A stretch of DNA of 64,000 nucleotides from Manduca sexta (GCF_014839805.1 NC_051137.1:9413170-9477169); one strand, 5' to 3'; positions 25,001 to 35,395 are shown, numbered from the stretch's first letter. Notes: a model not told the origin generated them from the sequence alone. A program made the numbers and translations.

Positions 25001-25425
25001 ATGACGTGACCAAGTCACAATATTTCGAGTTTAGAACCTTATAATACAGTTCAATTATATATTGAATTAATCCCATATATTATATAGTACTTACAACTAC
25101 AGGAAATTGTTGGCACTGTAATATCAAGATTTATACGTAGCTTGTGTCCTCTTGACGTGTCCACAAATAATTCCTCAGATATATTTGGTGACATGTATAC
25201 ATAAAGTTCTGATAGAAATAACAAAATCATAACAACAACGCTGGTGATCGTAACTAAAATCAAACATAAGTTGTAAATATAGGATATATAATACGTTGTG
25301 TATTAAAAATATATATTGTTTGTGTTATTACTTGCTGCTCCGGTTGCCGTTTTTACCCTAAAATCATCTAATGTTTTGGCATATGCATCTAACTGTTTAA
25401 ACTTATCAATTAAATCAGAGCCCAT
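13098..25425 (-). CDS. ERGIC3: ER-Golgi intermediate compartment protein 3
   Basis: Eight exons on the minus strand: 25332-25425, 25095-25253, 24536-24672, 23758-23837, 23420-23585, 22923-23112, 14295-14496 and 13098-13233. Phases agree throughout and give 387 aa, against about 383 in human. The order is a cytosolic N-terminus ([20 protein letters not shown]), a membrane span at about 33-50 and a luminal domain with a Cys cluster (CGSC...CCNTC, about 145-162). [11 protein letters not shown] and [10 protein letters not shown]...NQFSVTRH follow, then a second span at about 346-368 and the end LLGKTG. ERGIC3 cycles between ER and Golgi and helps cargo export. Intron 6 is 8.4 kb and holds ROMO1 and two LINEs. 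Product certain; start chosen by homology of the N-terminus. Confidence 0.95.
13559..13564 (+). terminator. Candidate polyadenylation signal of MTERF3
   Basis: AATAAA about 460 nt beyond the MTERF3 stop; a second copy is at 13,603-13,608. Either implies that the MTERF3 3' UTR covers ERGIC3 exon 8 in antisense. Confidence 0.4.
13715..14075 (-). repeat. Dispersed lepidopteran retrotransposon tail in ERGIC3 intron 7
   Basis: On the plus strand it carries familiar blocks of a very common moth/butterfly repeat, including GATGGTGAGCGATACGACTG, GTCCAGTAGTTACACAGGCT and GGCAGAAATAGACATTG, then GGTGGTACCTACCC. I recognise these from 3' regions of lepidopteran non-LTR elements, read in reverse. The boundaries are approximate, and the exact family name is not certain. 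Confidence 0.6.
14497..15477. other. ERGIC3 intron 6, proximal non-coding part
   Basis: AT-rich. Around 14,545-14,720 a degraded repeat with GATAAACTCAAAAACCACT resembles dispersed lepidopteran repeats. A G-rich run GGAGGGGGAGGGGGGAGGGG is at about 15,375-15,395. No coding signal. Confidence 0.5.
15478..16960 (+). mobile_element. Decayed non-LTR retrotransposon with reverse transcriptase and RNase H
   Basis: The plus strand carries broken frames with an RT core ([11 protein letters not shown] near 15,545), then a [12 protein letters not shown] block near 15,725-15,755. An RNase H domain follows, with [13 protein letters not shown] near 16,572 and [11 protein letters not shown] near 16,860. 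Stops and frameshifts are frequent. A 264-bp palindromic MITE at 16,209-16,472 splits it between RT and RNase H. The presence of RNase H argues for an I/R1/Loa-like lineage rather than a typical Jockey. Confidence 0.75.
16209..16472. mobile_element. Palindromic MITE inserted in the relic LINE
   Basis: It starts CCCCCTTATTCATAAACG and ends with its near complement (CTATGATTAAGGGGG). Internal arms also pair, including GCTGTGATAACAAGTCTG with CAGACTTGTTATCACAGC and AGCCAATCACAACGGCCC with its complement, so the whole 264 bp folds on itself. ATA flanks both ends (16,206-16,208 and 16,473-16,475), a possible 3-bp target duplication. The CCCCTTATTCATAAACG terminus is one I recognise from other Lepidoptera. 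Confidence 0.8.
17241..17554 (+). CDS. ROMO1: Reactive oxygen species modulator 1 (Romo1/Mgr2 family)
   Basis: Two exons, 17241-17371 and 17446-17554, separated by a 74-nt intron, encode 79 aa, the same length as human ROMO1. The protein starts [20 protein letters not shown] and has Gly-rich membrane segments ([19 protein letters not shown] and [16 protein letters not shown]). It ends in Cys, as family members do. ROMO1 is a small inner mitochondrial membrane protein linked to TIM23 protein import, cristae and ROS production. The gene is nested within intron 6 of ERGIC3 on the opposite strand. An AATAAA is at 17,745. Identification is secure from near full-length recognition. Confidence 0.95.
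17745..17750 (+). terminator. Candidate polyadenylation signal of ROMO1
   Basis: AATAAA about 190 nt after the ROMO1 stop codon. Another copy lies near 17,815-17,825. Confidence 0.45.
17751..18799. other. ERGIC3 intron 6, between ROMO1 and the Jockey-type LINE
   Basis: AT-rich sequence without recognisable gene or repeat. Confidence 0.5.
18931..21610 (-). pseudogene. LINE ORF2: APE endonuclease plus reverse transcriptase, two disabling changes
   Basis: Begins at ATG 21,610 ([20 protein letters not shown]). Endonuclease motifs are [15 protein letters not shown] and SNHAPV. The frame is stopped by TAA at 20,786-20,788 and resumes in the same frame (KSTPE...) to about 20,515. There a one-base shift leads into the RT frame 18,931-20,511. 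The RT shows [42 protein letters not shown] and [10 protein letters not shown], a Jockey-clade pattern without RNase H. The ATG overlaps the ORF1 stop as ATGA, consistent with coupled termination-reinitiation in this group. It would drive target-primed reverse transcription if intact. Confidence 0.9.
21607..22224 (-). pseudogene. LINE ORF1 (gag-like) C-terminal part, 5' truncated
   Basis: The element part starts near [18 protein letters not shown]. It has two clear CCHC knuckles, [14 protein letters not shown] and [13 protein letters not shown], and a third Cys pattern [15 protein letters not shown], then an ISNITK end at 21,607. The open frame continues upstream to an ATG at 22,284, but those first codons lie beyond the target duplication and are host intron sequence. 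ORF1 proteins of this kind bind the element RNA. Confidence 0.85.
22739..22795. repeat. Perfect 27-bp inverted repeat with 3-nt loop
   Basis: Arms 22,739-22,765 and 22,769-22,795 are exact reverse complements (first arm begins ATTCAATGGCATAATG), with loop GTG. It lies 127 nt downstream of the ERGIC3 exon 6 donor site. Confidence 0.9.
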
Positions 25426-25859
25426 AGTGATGAATGAATTTTTTAAATAGGTTATATTAATGTATTTTTCAGTTTTATTTCCAATATATTTTACACTTAA
25501 ATCAACAAGTTAAATTGGTTATCCTGAAATTTTAAAAGCTGTCTGTAGATTGAAAGCAGAGACCAATAAACTATTGAAAGTGACAACTGATGTATATTTT
25601 TTTTAAATTTTTTTAGAGCCATGGATACATGTCTTTCAGCCGGAAACTTAATACCACAATATATTACATTGTTATCATCCGATAAAACCACTGCAATGTT
25701 GCCAGAAACCCCTAAATCATCTTAAAGTAAAATAAATAAAAATAATAGAGTGCGCCATCAAACATATCTCCGATATCCATATGCAGTGAGCACTTTACCC
25801 AATTAATAACTTCAAAAACTTAAACTCTATTAACTGCCGGTCGGCCACTTCCCTACAAT
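25426..25859. other. Upstream region of ERGIC3, shared with a divergent small ORF
   Basis: About 430 bp between the ERGIC3 start (minus) and a plus-strand ATG at 25,860. A minus-strand open frame (25,497-25,735) reads VLSDDNNVIYCGIKFPAERH. It is not recognised and has no clear splice link to ERGIC3. The region may hold a bidirectional promoter. Confidence 0.35.
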
Positions 25860-26042
25860 ATGGTTGAGGAGGCCGATGGCATGCACATGCGTCATACTTG
25901 TGAACGGGTGCTGCTTATGTGGACTGTTCTGCCCATATGTTTACTATTTCTAATTGCTAGGGGTGCTATGAGAAATAATTATAAGCATAATAAAAAAAAA
26001 TCATGGTTCCTGAGAGGGTTGTGCACTCGTATGAAAATTTAA
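25860..26042 (+). CDS. Possible small single-pass membrane protein (60 aa), unrecognised
   Basis: ATG in a fair context (CTACAATATGG). The N-terminus is short and mixed (MVEEADGMHMRHTCER), then a hydrophobic segment VLLMWTVLPICLLFLIARGA (about 17-36) and a basic tail with NKKKSWF. AATAAA follows 52 nt after the stop (26,094-26,099). Divergent from ERGIC3. I recognise no family, and the frame could be chance. Confidence 0.3.
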   Translation: MVEEADGMHMRHTCERVLLMWTVLPICLLFLIARGAMRNNYKHNKKKSWFLRGLCTRMKI

Positions 26043-26129
26043 ATTAATTTATTCCTTATTTTACGTGCATATAAATGAACTGCTCTAAACGACAATAAAC
26101 CAATTATATTTTTTTTCTCCTCTCTTTAT

Positions 26130-26300
26130 CATGTACTGTAGTCTTTACCCAATTGATTTTGAAAAGAGAAACACCAGAGTTTCTTGCCCGTTCTTCTCTG
26201 GTGAGAACTGCTTTCAAAACTGGTGGTAGAGTTCATATTGACGGAATCTAAATAATGTATAACGTTTTACGGATTCAAATAAATCATTTCATTTCAATAC
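26130..26300 (+). repeat. 3' tail of a lepidopteran LINE
   Basis: Contains GAGTTTCTTGCCCGTTCTTC, AACTGGTGGTAGAGTTC and an A/T-rich terminus AAATAAATCATTTCATTTCA, familiar from the 3' end of a widespread lepidopteran non-LTR element. Confidence 0.6.
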
Positions 26301-27124
26301 ATTGTTTGTGTTTCATAAATACGGATGTGTTGCTACTTTGCAAATTTAAGTTATGAAATTTATATCACCTGGGAAAAGCTAAATTTATGACAAAATGCAA
26401 AATTCTTTTAAAAGTTAACAATGAAGTATCGCTTCCCTTATTAAATGTTATCCACTCACGTGTATTTATTCACCTCTCTCTTCGTGTCTATTTTCCCTCA
26501 CAGGCGTTTTTGTTCACACTTTTTTTTTGTCTTCGATTCATTTCGAATTTCTAGAAGTAGGAAAGATATTCTACATTGGATCACTAATAAGAAACAAGTT
26601 GGGTATTTGTCAAGAAATAAGAAGCATTATGTATAATCAGTATCAGCTATGAGGTAAAGGGCGCTGCGCCGGTCGGTTTTTTAGGGCGACAGGCCCTAGG
26701 GAGGGCGTCAAAGGCCGTAGGGGGTGCCTCAACACCACAGGATCACAGGCTTTGACTTGAATGTCATTATCAATATAGAACTTTTTAGTTAACAATAAAA
26801 AATAGAATACTAACAATGAAAAAAGAAATACGCTCTATATTTTTTTTTGCTTGGGGCGCCATAAACCTGTATTGCAGGCCTTTTGTATAATAGGGTGTAT
26901 AGTGTATTTTTTTAAAACAGAAACAAACTGTACTTGCTTACATTTTTTAAAGAAAGAAATATGTCTTGGACGATTTACTGGATTGCTTCTTTTGTACCAT
27001 AGGCTAGAAAAATAATAATTTAGTGTTAACTCCGCAGTGAAGTTCTACTAAGATTTTGGGACTGTATTAATTTAGCCAAGCTTCTATCTTAATTTTAACA
27101 AGCTTAGTATATATCTATTTTTTA

Positions 27125-27565
27125 TATAAATCCTAGCTTTTGCCCGAAGCTCAGTCCGCGTGAAGAATTTTTTTCTAGATTAATATACATTTATTAACTT
27201 TATATTTATCTATTCGAGATAGAAAGTAGCATTTATGTCTTTTCCAGAACTTTGAACTACCTCCTTATTAATTTATCAAAATCTGATAGGTAGTTTTTAG
27301 TTTACCCCGTTCAGGCAGGCTGACAGGTGCGGCGGGAGACTTCCTTTTATAATATATTTTTAGGGACCTTTTTAAGAAGAACAATTCCTTCATACATGAT
27401 TGTTGTGTAACTTAAACCTTAATACCTTAATACCTTAAACTTAAATTTACACAGCGCACGCAATGAAAATTCTCAAAAGGAATAAATGTAATTTTTGACA
27501 CATTTTTGATGCTCCGCTCCTACTTGTCATAGCGTGATGTTATAAGCCTTCCTCGATGAACGGGC
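27125..27565 (+). repeat. Two adjacent lepidopteran SINE-like repeats
   Basis: The first part (27,125-27,360) begins CTAGCTTTTGCCCGAAGCTC, the degenerate form of the usual CTTTTGCCCGCGGCTCCGCC. The second (27,365-27,565) has CATACATGATTGTTGTGTAA, ACAGCGCACGCAATGAA and CATAGCGTGATGTTATA. It is a diverged copy of 44,560-44,760. Confidence 0.65.
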
Positions 27566-29495
27566 TATCCAACACAAAATGAGACACCAGAAAAAGATTT
27601 TTTCAATTCTTATTTACCAGTAGGTACCTACATAGTTTGTGAGATTATCCCATTCAAAAAGAGATAGAGAAACTTGTAAAGTATAATTGCACACTTAGTT
27701 TCATTATTAATTATTTTTATGAGCGGCTAAACCTAAATTAAATTCTTATTGCTTAATGTTGCGAAACAAAATTTAAATATTGGATGGAAAATAAAAAAAA
27801 AATTCAAGAGTATTCGTTGGAATTGTAGTACAGGTTACATTGTTCCGGGATCCACACAAACTGAAAATTACTTAGTAAATTAAGTAGGGATGTTTAGGTA
27901 AGTATCGAATGAATACCTAGATATATTATTAAATCTTTAAGTGATTATCAGATATGGTATCGCCTATTATACATTTTTTTTGTCACTGTCTTTGAGTTCA
28001 GACACTATTTGTTAGTAGTTTTTCAAATTTGTGCTGTCTGTACGTATTTTGTTGTAGAGTTATGTTCGATTGATCTGTACTCTAAATATTCCAGAACAAA
28101 GCGTACGTTGAAAAATCAAGCATATAAGTACATCAATAAGTTAAGTCTAAATATTACATAAAACAGAAAAAAGTTTCAAAGACCCAAAGTTTAAACTAGT
28201 TCGTATTATGGGGCAGTATGAATATTAGTAATACACTTCATTACGAAGTAAAAAAAATCTACCTAGTATAAGTCTTACCTATCTAAGTATCAAAAATGAT
28301 TTTTCATTCTACAGGTCATTTATGGTGCATTCTGGTCTGGTCTGGTTTTTTGGTCGTTGGCATTATTATTCAGTATTTTTCTGCCCATTGCACTAAAATA
28401 CTAAAACTTTCACATAAATTGTCTTTGTTTCTTTTGTAATGATAATTGAGTAAATAAATTGTCATCTTCATCATCATTAGCCGCAGGATGATGGGTTTCA
28501 TCCAAAGATTTCCAGATCGATCTATTGGAAGAAACACGCGCCTACGCAAATTATTCCAAACCTTGCTGATGCGGCAAAGGAAAGAGTTGGCGATCCTATG
28601 GGTTCAGGCCGTGATGCTTTTAACCATCAAGCTGTGGCTTCAAATGCCAGCAAGCGTAGCGTAGTTCTGCTGAGAATAGGAGAGGCAGAGACAAATTTAA
28701 CAATGCCTGAGAGCATTCGCCATAATACAGATGGCAGAAAGCGCTTAGGGAAGCGACATCCCTACGCAACTGTAGCGACTCCAAGGTGTTCGTCAGCTTT
28801 GTATCTTTCACTATATGGATTGCTCGCTCTACCTAGAGGTATATTATATATTAATTTCTATACCTTATTTTGCAAAAGGGATACATACATATAAATAAAT
28901 AATTTGTCTAAGTCTTATGAAAAATAGAAAGGAATTCTAGTGGGTTCTGGCGTATACGAGCCACTCCCAAGACACACTTGGCTTGCTAGTTTGTTTCCAT
29001 AGTTTCAGCATAAGTTAATCTTTTAAAAACAATGTTTTTAAGGTAGATTTGTGTTTGTTTGTTAAGGTTGTTGTGATATATCTACATGACCTTCCTGGTA
29101 GTAATACTATTAAACTGCTAACGAGAGGTCAAAATAATAATAATATAGCCTGTATTATGTATACACTACATACCAATCTGTTTGAACTTTAAAGTTCCTA
29201 GCTTCAAACTAAACATAATTATTTATTAGAAATAAATACAAGTTTTACCAATTAAAATTTTATTTCCATAAAGTTACCACCTAAATTACTATGAAACATC
29301 AAAATATACCTATCTTTGTAATAGAAATTGTGTAGGCAATAGGTAGGTATAGATAATGGCGTATTAAACTGGTAATACACTCCAAATATGAACTTACAGT
29401 ATAAAAGATAACTACAGAGGATTTCTTTTGAAAAGTTTTATGTAATTTAATTACAATAAGTAGAAGAGTGGATTAGGAATATTTTAGAAGAGTCA
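27566..29495. other. Intergenic, no supported gene
   Basis: AT-rich. An open frame at 28,598-28,894 has somewhat higher GC, and a TCATCATCATTAG-type repeat fragment lies just before it (28,460-28,560), but no protein family is recognised. Confidence 0.5.
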
Positions 29496-29501
29496 TTTAT
29501 T
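29496..29501 (-). terminator. Candidate polyadenylation signal of vermiform
   Basis: AATAAA on the minus strand about 105 nt after the verm stop codon. Confidence 0.5.
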
Positions 29502-29603
29502 TCATGACGTCCTACCACACATTCATAGTAGTTATTGTAATTATTATTATTATTATTGAGTATTATTTACATGTGTACAGTCTTTTCATTTAACTTAAAG
29601 AGA

Positions 29604-32600
29604 TCACTTCTTAGCACTGAAACCTTCTCCTGTAGGATCTAAAATCCAAGGATAGTTGTTGGGGCATTCCATGCAAGTGAAAAGACGTAGAGTTTCTCCC
29701 GGTAATTCACGGGTCGTTAACGGGCAGGCATTTGGCAAGGAACAGAATGGTTGACCCTTCACGTCACATTTCTCTTGTTTCCATTCTTGGAAGTCCCTTA
29801 GTGACGACAGCTCTGTAGGGTTTTGCATCCATTGGATAACTTGAATTAATGAAGTGAAGTAGACATCGTTCTTTTCAAGCATTTCTTCGATAAACTTAAT
29901 CAATTCGTCTCTGAATTCTTTTTTAGATTTCAACCAAGAAGCGTGGAAATGAAGACCAAGAGGAGCACGGTTGGTTGTGTAGTGGCGGTTGAAGTTGTGG
30001 CGCAGGAGACGCGCAAACTGGTCACCGGTTTGAATGTTGGAGCAGGAGTCCACCACATGACAACCAGGCAATGATTCGTCAAAGGTAGGGTCGTCTCTTC
30101 TGTCAAGTTCATTCATGACCATTTCCCAAACTGGGTGGCTCCTTGAAGGACAGTTGTGGGCATTACCGTTACACTTGTGCGGCATGCGGAAATAAAGTGT
30201 GTAGGGCCAGATGGGAACACGACCAAGAGGAGCTGTAATGGAAGCATCGTAGACGAAGTACTGGTCAGCCATCATTTCAAACTGCTTGTTGCCACCTACT
30301 CTCAAGTAAGGAGCGCGTACACCAATAATAGATGAATCAGTGATGTTAGCGAAACGTTCAATAATTAGACGAGCGCCGGCCATTTCAGCCAACCAATCGT
30401 CGTAACTGCCTCCAGACCAATATTGTGGATCGTCTTTGTGAGTGATTGAGAACACCGAGATTTCGTGTCCTTTACGGTGAAGTTCTTGTACTGCTGCATA
30501 GTTGGTATATTTGTGAGACAAGAAAAATGTGCCACGGATTTGACAGCCGTTGGGATTGTGGCGGTTGCCGTTGAATATTTGCTCATACAAATCGATGTTG
30601 TCGACATTGACGGCTCCGTTAAACGTTATCGTAATCATCTGTGGCACTTGGTTTGGCTCTATTCCTCCAGGAATTCGAGTACCGTCAGCAGAGCAGAAAC
30701 AGTCTGGCAATATACATTGATTGGGGTCACAGTCTGGAGCTCTGTTGGGGTCCACATCGACAGCTGCGAAATACAATAAAATCAATATTTTCGCAACGAA
30801 TCATACAAAAGCATTCTATAATGTGCTTCCATTTTTTCACGCTAAATGTTTTTTATTTAGTAATATTGCGTAACAAAATACAAATTTTGATCTTTGATCT
30901 CAAAATACTCACTGCATGCGTTCTCGTCAGATTCATCTTTGCAATCAGGTTTACCGTTACAGAAAAGTTCTTTTTCAATACAGTCTCCACTACCGCAAGC
31001 TAATTTTCCTTCAGGGCAAATTGGTTCATCGGTTTTCAATATTGGTAAAACTTTTCTTGGTTCTGAAAATCATACGAATAAGTTAGTATTGTAAAGTGAA
31101 TGGTGCGACATTTATCATGGTGTCTACCTATCTATACATCTGGACGTAGTGTAATCCTGTACATTTATAAATTCGTTAATTGCAGGTGAATAATATTTTA
31201 CTGGCTTCGTCTGTGTGACTTTTATATATTTTGTATGTGTTTCAAAGGGGTCAATAAGAAATCAGAAGGAAAGTCTAAGTAAAGCGTGAAAGTATGAATA
31301 AGTTAACAGAAGATAGTATTCGGAGAAAAATTAATATTAGAAGTTATTGCTAATGCATACCTTCTGTATAAAGTTGTAGGTAATGTTTCAAATGATAAAT
31401 GAAACAGTTATAGGCGAAGATAAGAAGAAGTTCCAAGAAGAAATTCAGTAAATAGTATTACATATTATTGCAAATTGCGTAGGAGATCAAAACGTAATGA
31501 AACTAGGTATTGAATTTTAGAATGTGAAAAGGTGAATAATACATACGAAGAAATAAAACTATATATTATAACCTAAAGTCAAGAAAAGAAGGTTGATTTA
31601 TTGATAAGCAGTTGTAATTACCAATATACTATTGAGATATTAATAAATGTACTATTTTTCTTTTCTAAACTAAATCATTTTCTCGTTGGTTATTTATCTA
31701 TAATCTGTAAAATTACTATGCATAAAGTAATATACATCGACACGGATCGTTATTGTTTAATACTTAGTACAGAGAAATTTTGCATCAGCGGTAAATTTCC
31801 TATAATATTTAAAAATATCACACCATTGCTCCTGAATGAGAAACTCGCCCAACTTACGGTTTTTTAAGAGAAATATTTAAATCGATAACTACTTATATTT
31901 AGAGCAGATAATAACATTTTTACACTAATAATATAGCAGCTATTTTGTGTATAATACATACCTATTATGGTGAAGGCTACTCTACTTAAATAAAAAAATT
32001 ATGAATAATTGTTAGTATAAAAAGTACAACCAATGAAATGACCCCATCAATTTAGTAAATTAGTCGGTTTAATGATAATGAAGCTTAAGCGTAGGTTAGT
32101 AAGTATTTAAAGATTTTTGTGAAAAAAGTGTGAAGTGTTTCTGTTGTTATAGTTGTGTAACAGTGAATTGCGACTCTAACGGCTGTGTTGGAGAACTGAA
32201 TGGTGAAAGTACTGCAATTATATACGTATAGTAGTTGTCAAACAAAAAGAGATTTATTCGTGTTTTCTGTTTTTGTTGATACTCGATCTTAGGGAAATTT
32301 TCAACATTAACCATAATCTGTACTAGGAGTTTTTAAAATAGTGCAAAAAGTAAATGTAAACTGTAATAGTGATCTTGTAATGCGTAGAAAATCGGTTTTT
32401 TACAAGGCAGTGGATTATTTAGTTCTCAATTTCAATAACTGTGATCACTATTTAACTGTATTGGTGTCTTATTGTTGTATAAGAATGTTAATGCATAATA
32501 AACGGGCCGGTCCATGGCGGGCCGTTCCCTCAGTCCGGGGCCTCATGCAATACACCTAAACTACAGTGCGACGCGGCCCCTTCACCCAAGCCTGCTTGCT

Positions 32601-35395
32601 CGCTACGCGGCAATAGCTTCTATTTCGGCACTTACTCTCAAGTTTGTCACAGTTGGTCACTTTACCCTTCCAGTCGCAGGTTTGTTTATCAAGATCGAAA
32701 GCCAGTCCAGACGGGCAAGTGATCTGTTTAAGACCTGACCTAGTGCACCTGCGTTGACAAGAAACGTGGAATTAAATAAAATGTTTAGACGAAGGAAGTG
32801 ACCATTCGGAAGGCTAACTGGTCGTGATTTTTTAGATTCGACCGGTTCCGATACGGAAGTTTAACCCTTCGTATGATCACTTCCTCCATTCAACGGAACT
32901 TACTTTCTATTTTATCGCAATTCTTAACATGTGTTTTCCAATCACAAGTTTGACGGTCGATATCGAAGGCGAGACCGACGGGGCAGCGCACCGAGGCGAG
33001 CCTGGTGACGCTGTTCTCAAGGCCCTTGTCGCACCTGTACACAGCGAGGCTGTCAGCTAAGGGGTAATTCAACACTCACACTCATACACCTAAACTTGTA
33101 ACATAATTCCCAACTATTGTATCTTCTAACAAATACCAATTACAATATACTAAAGATAAGATCGTATTTCATTGTAATATTATAATTGAAGTGGACACAC
33201 CCATAACATCTAGTCGGTATAATAAAATATCACCGTTCTAAATTCTAATACAAGAATTTAAAATTATAATTATGAATATTTTTTTATTTCCATCTATTGA
33301 CATAATCAAGCAAAATTAATATATATAAAATTAACTATGTTGACCGTAATATATAACATATATTAAAGTATATTGGCTAAAACTGATTAACCCGGAGGAA
33401 TTGCAGACGAGTTCCTGTAAATAATCAAGATTAGTTCACATAGGTACAATTTATTTCTTATTAGGTAATAATGTATTCTTCATTGACCTTGATCTAAAGT
33501 AATTAACATAATCTTAAAGTCTATACAAATCTTAGTTTTGTCTCTACATTCATCAATAAAATAAATAAGTAAAAAATAATGTTAAAGGTTAAAGCCATTC
33601 GATGCCTAGAGAATGTAACTAGTGACTAAGAAAAGTGACTAATATTCAAGGCACGATGGTGACCGTTCTGTTCACGGACTGGAATATCAAACTACTACTC
33701 GACTGCATACTAAATAGAGCGTATAAATAAATCAAAGGACAAAGAACGGTGCGGTATCAGGAATTTAGTTTTTGTGTTTTACCAGTATACAATTAAAAAT
33801 AGCTTTGACAATTTAAATATGTAATTCAGTTTCGCCCTTTGATTGTTCAACAACTGTGATCCGTATTAGGTTACTTAATTAATCTGGAAACGCGATGTCT
33901 CGTTCAGGGACACAATCCGACATGATTCGACATTTACAATGTTGAGAACCTAATAATAAAATTCTTAAAGTTGATTGCATCAAATATAAGACTTGATACA
34001 AAAACAATATAAAGATATTTTGATGCAACGGATGAAAATCCAATAATAATAATTGGTTTTATATGGATGTTACCTGACGACATCGCGGCAATCGCCCTCG
34101 GTGGTGAGACGGAAATATTCATCAGCGGGCCGGCTCTCGCACAGTTGGTCCGCGTTCACATCTTCACCTCCGTCCTCATCTTGTCGTTTGACTCGCACCT
34201 CGCCGCTCGCTAAGACAAAACCATTACATATTTATATTTAGTAAAACCAAGTGCAATATTAGGGATAACTCTTATTGAAGAGTGCATAGGATGTTATAAC
34301 TTCTGATTTCTGACTGATGACGTCACCTGGCCACACAACACGGTGTGCTATTTTTAGATATGTACATTTTTTTAAATGTTGTCAAAAGCAACCAAAAAAT
34401 ACATTAGTACAACTGCTCGTTTGGTAATAGGTAGGTATAACTTAGCCTACGAAATGATTACAACATTGGTGCGAGGGAAGGAATGTAGGTAGGCAGTGCC
34501 TGCGGCGCTATTGCAGAGTCGAACGTGTGCTGTACGCAATAATTGTGTATTAGCGTGCGGGCTACACGCGTTTTTATAATAGCAAAGCGTATTTCTTAAC
34601 AAAAGATTTACCTAACGAACGTGTTGTTGATGTGAAACACATATTGAATTATTGATAATTACTTCTAGCTTCGTAAGTAATCATTACGTAACAACTACTC
34701 AGAAGTGTTTACTTACTGGGAAAGCTTTTCCGAGAATTACTTAAACAAATCGTAGCTATGTTCCGTAAGCAGCTTGATGTCGGCATTGAAAGTTGAAACG
34801 TTAAAAGAAATCGAGGTCAGCCAAGTAAACGAGCCACGTAGGTAGCCGGTGTTCTTTCTTTGTTGGGTTTAAATAATTTTAGCGCATAAATAATGCTAAA
34901 TAAATTATGCAATTTAGACCAAGCTCAGTTTCTTATGTAAAATGTAATAGTTTCTTTTATTTAGTCTTGTAGAAATGATTTTTATCGTAATAAATATACC
35001 ATAACATAATCATAAGAATTATTAATAATTTTATTATTTGTTATTAAACCGGAGTTACTTTTAATGAGTTATTTTATGAGTATTAGTTTAAGTGGATAAA
35101 AAAGTTATTTTTATGTTAAAAATATATTTCAAATTATATTCCAATACTAAATTATGTTTCACTATACTATACTGTTTGGAATATTTTTATTTTGAAATGA
35201 ATAGAAATAAGTGAATAAAAATATTTTTTTACAAAAATATGCGATTAGTACGTGATAAATGTTTTTTTATCGTAAGAAGTCATAGATAACATTTTAAATT
35301 GAAGATGTATAAGTATGTAATAAGTTACAAGACAGGTACTTACCAAGGCAGGCGAGCACCAACACACCGAGACACAGATACGCGTGTCGAGCCAT
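29604..35395 (-). CDS. verm: Chitin deacetylase-like protein vermiform (CDA2), with mutually exclusive exons 3a/3b
   Basis: Exons: 35344-35395, 34074-34209, 3a 32904-33034 or 3b 32636-32748, 30913-31062 and 29604-30763. This gives 542 aa (3a) or 536 aa (3b). Order: signal peptide (MARHAYLCLGVLVLACL), CBM14 chitin-binding domain (about 41-105), LDL-receptor class A repeat (about 121-156, CKDESDENAC) and CE4/NodB domain encoded by one 1160-nt exon. CE4 motifs: RAPYLR, YDASI and FHA are kept, but motif 1 reads TFNGAVN instead of TFDD and motif 2 reads FSITH instead of HSxxH. Catalytic base, metal Asp and one metal His are therefore missing (N205, G206, F261). It is secreted into the chitin matrix of trachea and cuticle. 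Which paralogue is verm is inferred from the alternative exons and motif type. Confidence 0.88.
32636..32748 (-). other. verm: verm alternative exon 3b (113 nt)
   Basis: Acceptor GCAG at 32,749-32,752 and donor GTAAG. It encodes the second half of the CBM14 domain: CTRSGLKQITCPSGLAFDLD followed by KQTCDWKGKV. Phases at both ends equal those of exon 3a. It sits 155 nt beyond exon 3a. A GC-rich stretch with CGGGCCGGTCCATGGCGGGC lies just past its donor in the following intron (32,500-32,610). Confidence 0.9.
32791..32887 (-). promoter_or_regulatory. verm: Predicted RNA hairpin between exons 3a and 3b of verm
   Basis: In the minus-strand transcript the segment from 32,887-32,865 (GGAGGAAGUGAUCAUACG...) pairs with 32,813-32,791. 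Twenty-one of 23 positions pair, three of them G-U wobbles possible only in the sense (minus) RNA. The loop is 51 nt and includes ACCGGTT (32,841-32,847). The stem occupies most of the 155-nt intron that separates the two exclusive exons. Function is inferred from position. Confidence 0.6.
32904..33034 (-). other. verm: verm alternative exon 3a (131 nt)
   Basis: Acceptor TACAG at about 33,035-33,039 and donor GTAAGT. It encodes CDKGLENSVTRLASVRCPVG then LAFDIDRQTCDWK: the same CBM14 half as 3b but six residues longer between two Cys. Including both exons (244 nt) or neither would break the frame; one of them always keeps it. Confidence 0.9.
33484..33492 (-). promoter_or_regulatory. FTZ-F1-type nuclear receptor site in verm intron 2
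   Basis: TCAAGGTCA on the minus strand, an exact match to the NR5A/FTZ-F1 consensus YCAAGGYCR. Two more exact copies lie in serp intron 1. Confidence 0.4.
34318..34325. promoter_or_regulatory. CRE palindrome in verm intron 1
   Basis: TGACGTCA, about 110 nt before exon 2. The same octamer is in serp intron 1 at 58,485-58,492. Confidence 0.3.

Noticed and set aside
25497..25735. Minus-strand frame (VLSDDNNVIYCG...) just upstream of ERGIC3
   Set aside because: It looks protein-like, but I found no start with an open link, no splice donor into ERGIC3 and no family match.
28598..28894. 98-aa open frame in a region of higher GC
   Set aside because: No domain, no splice or start context of note, and an overlapping frame on the other strand; likely repeat-derived or random.
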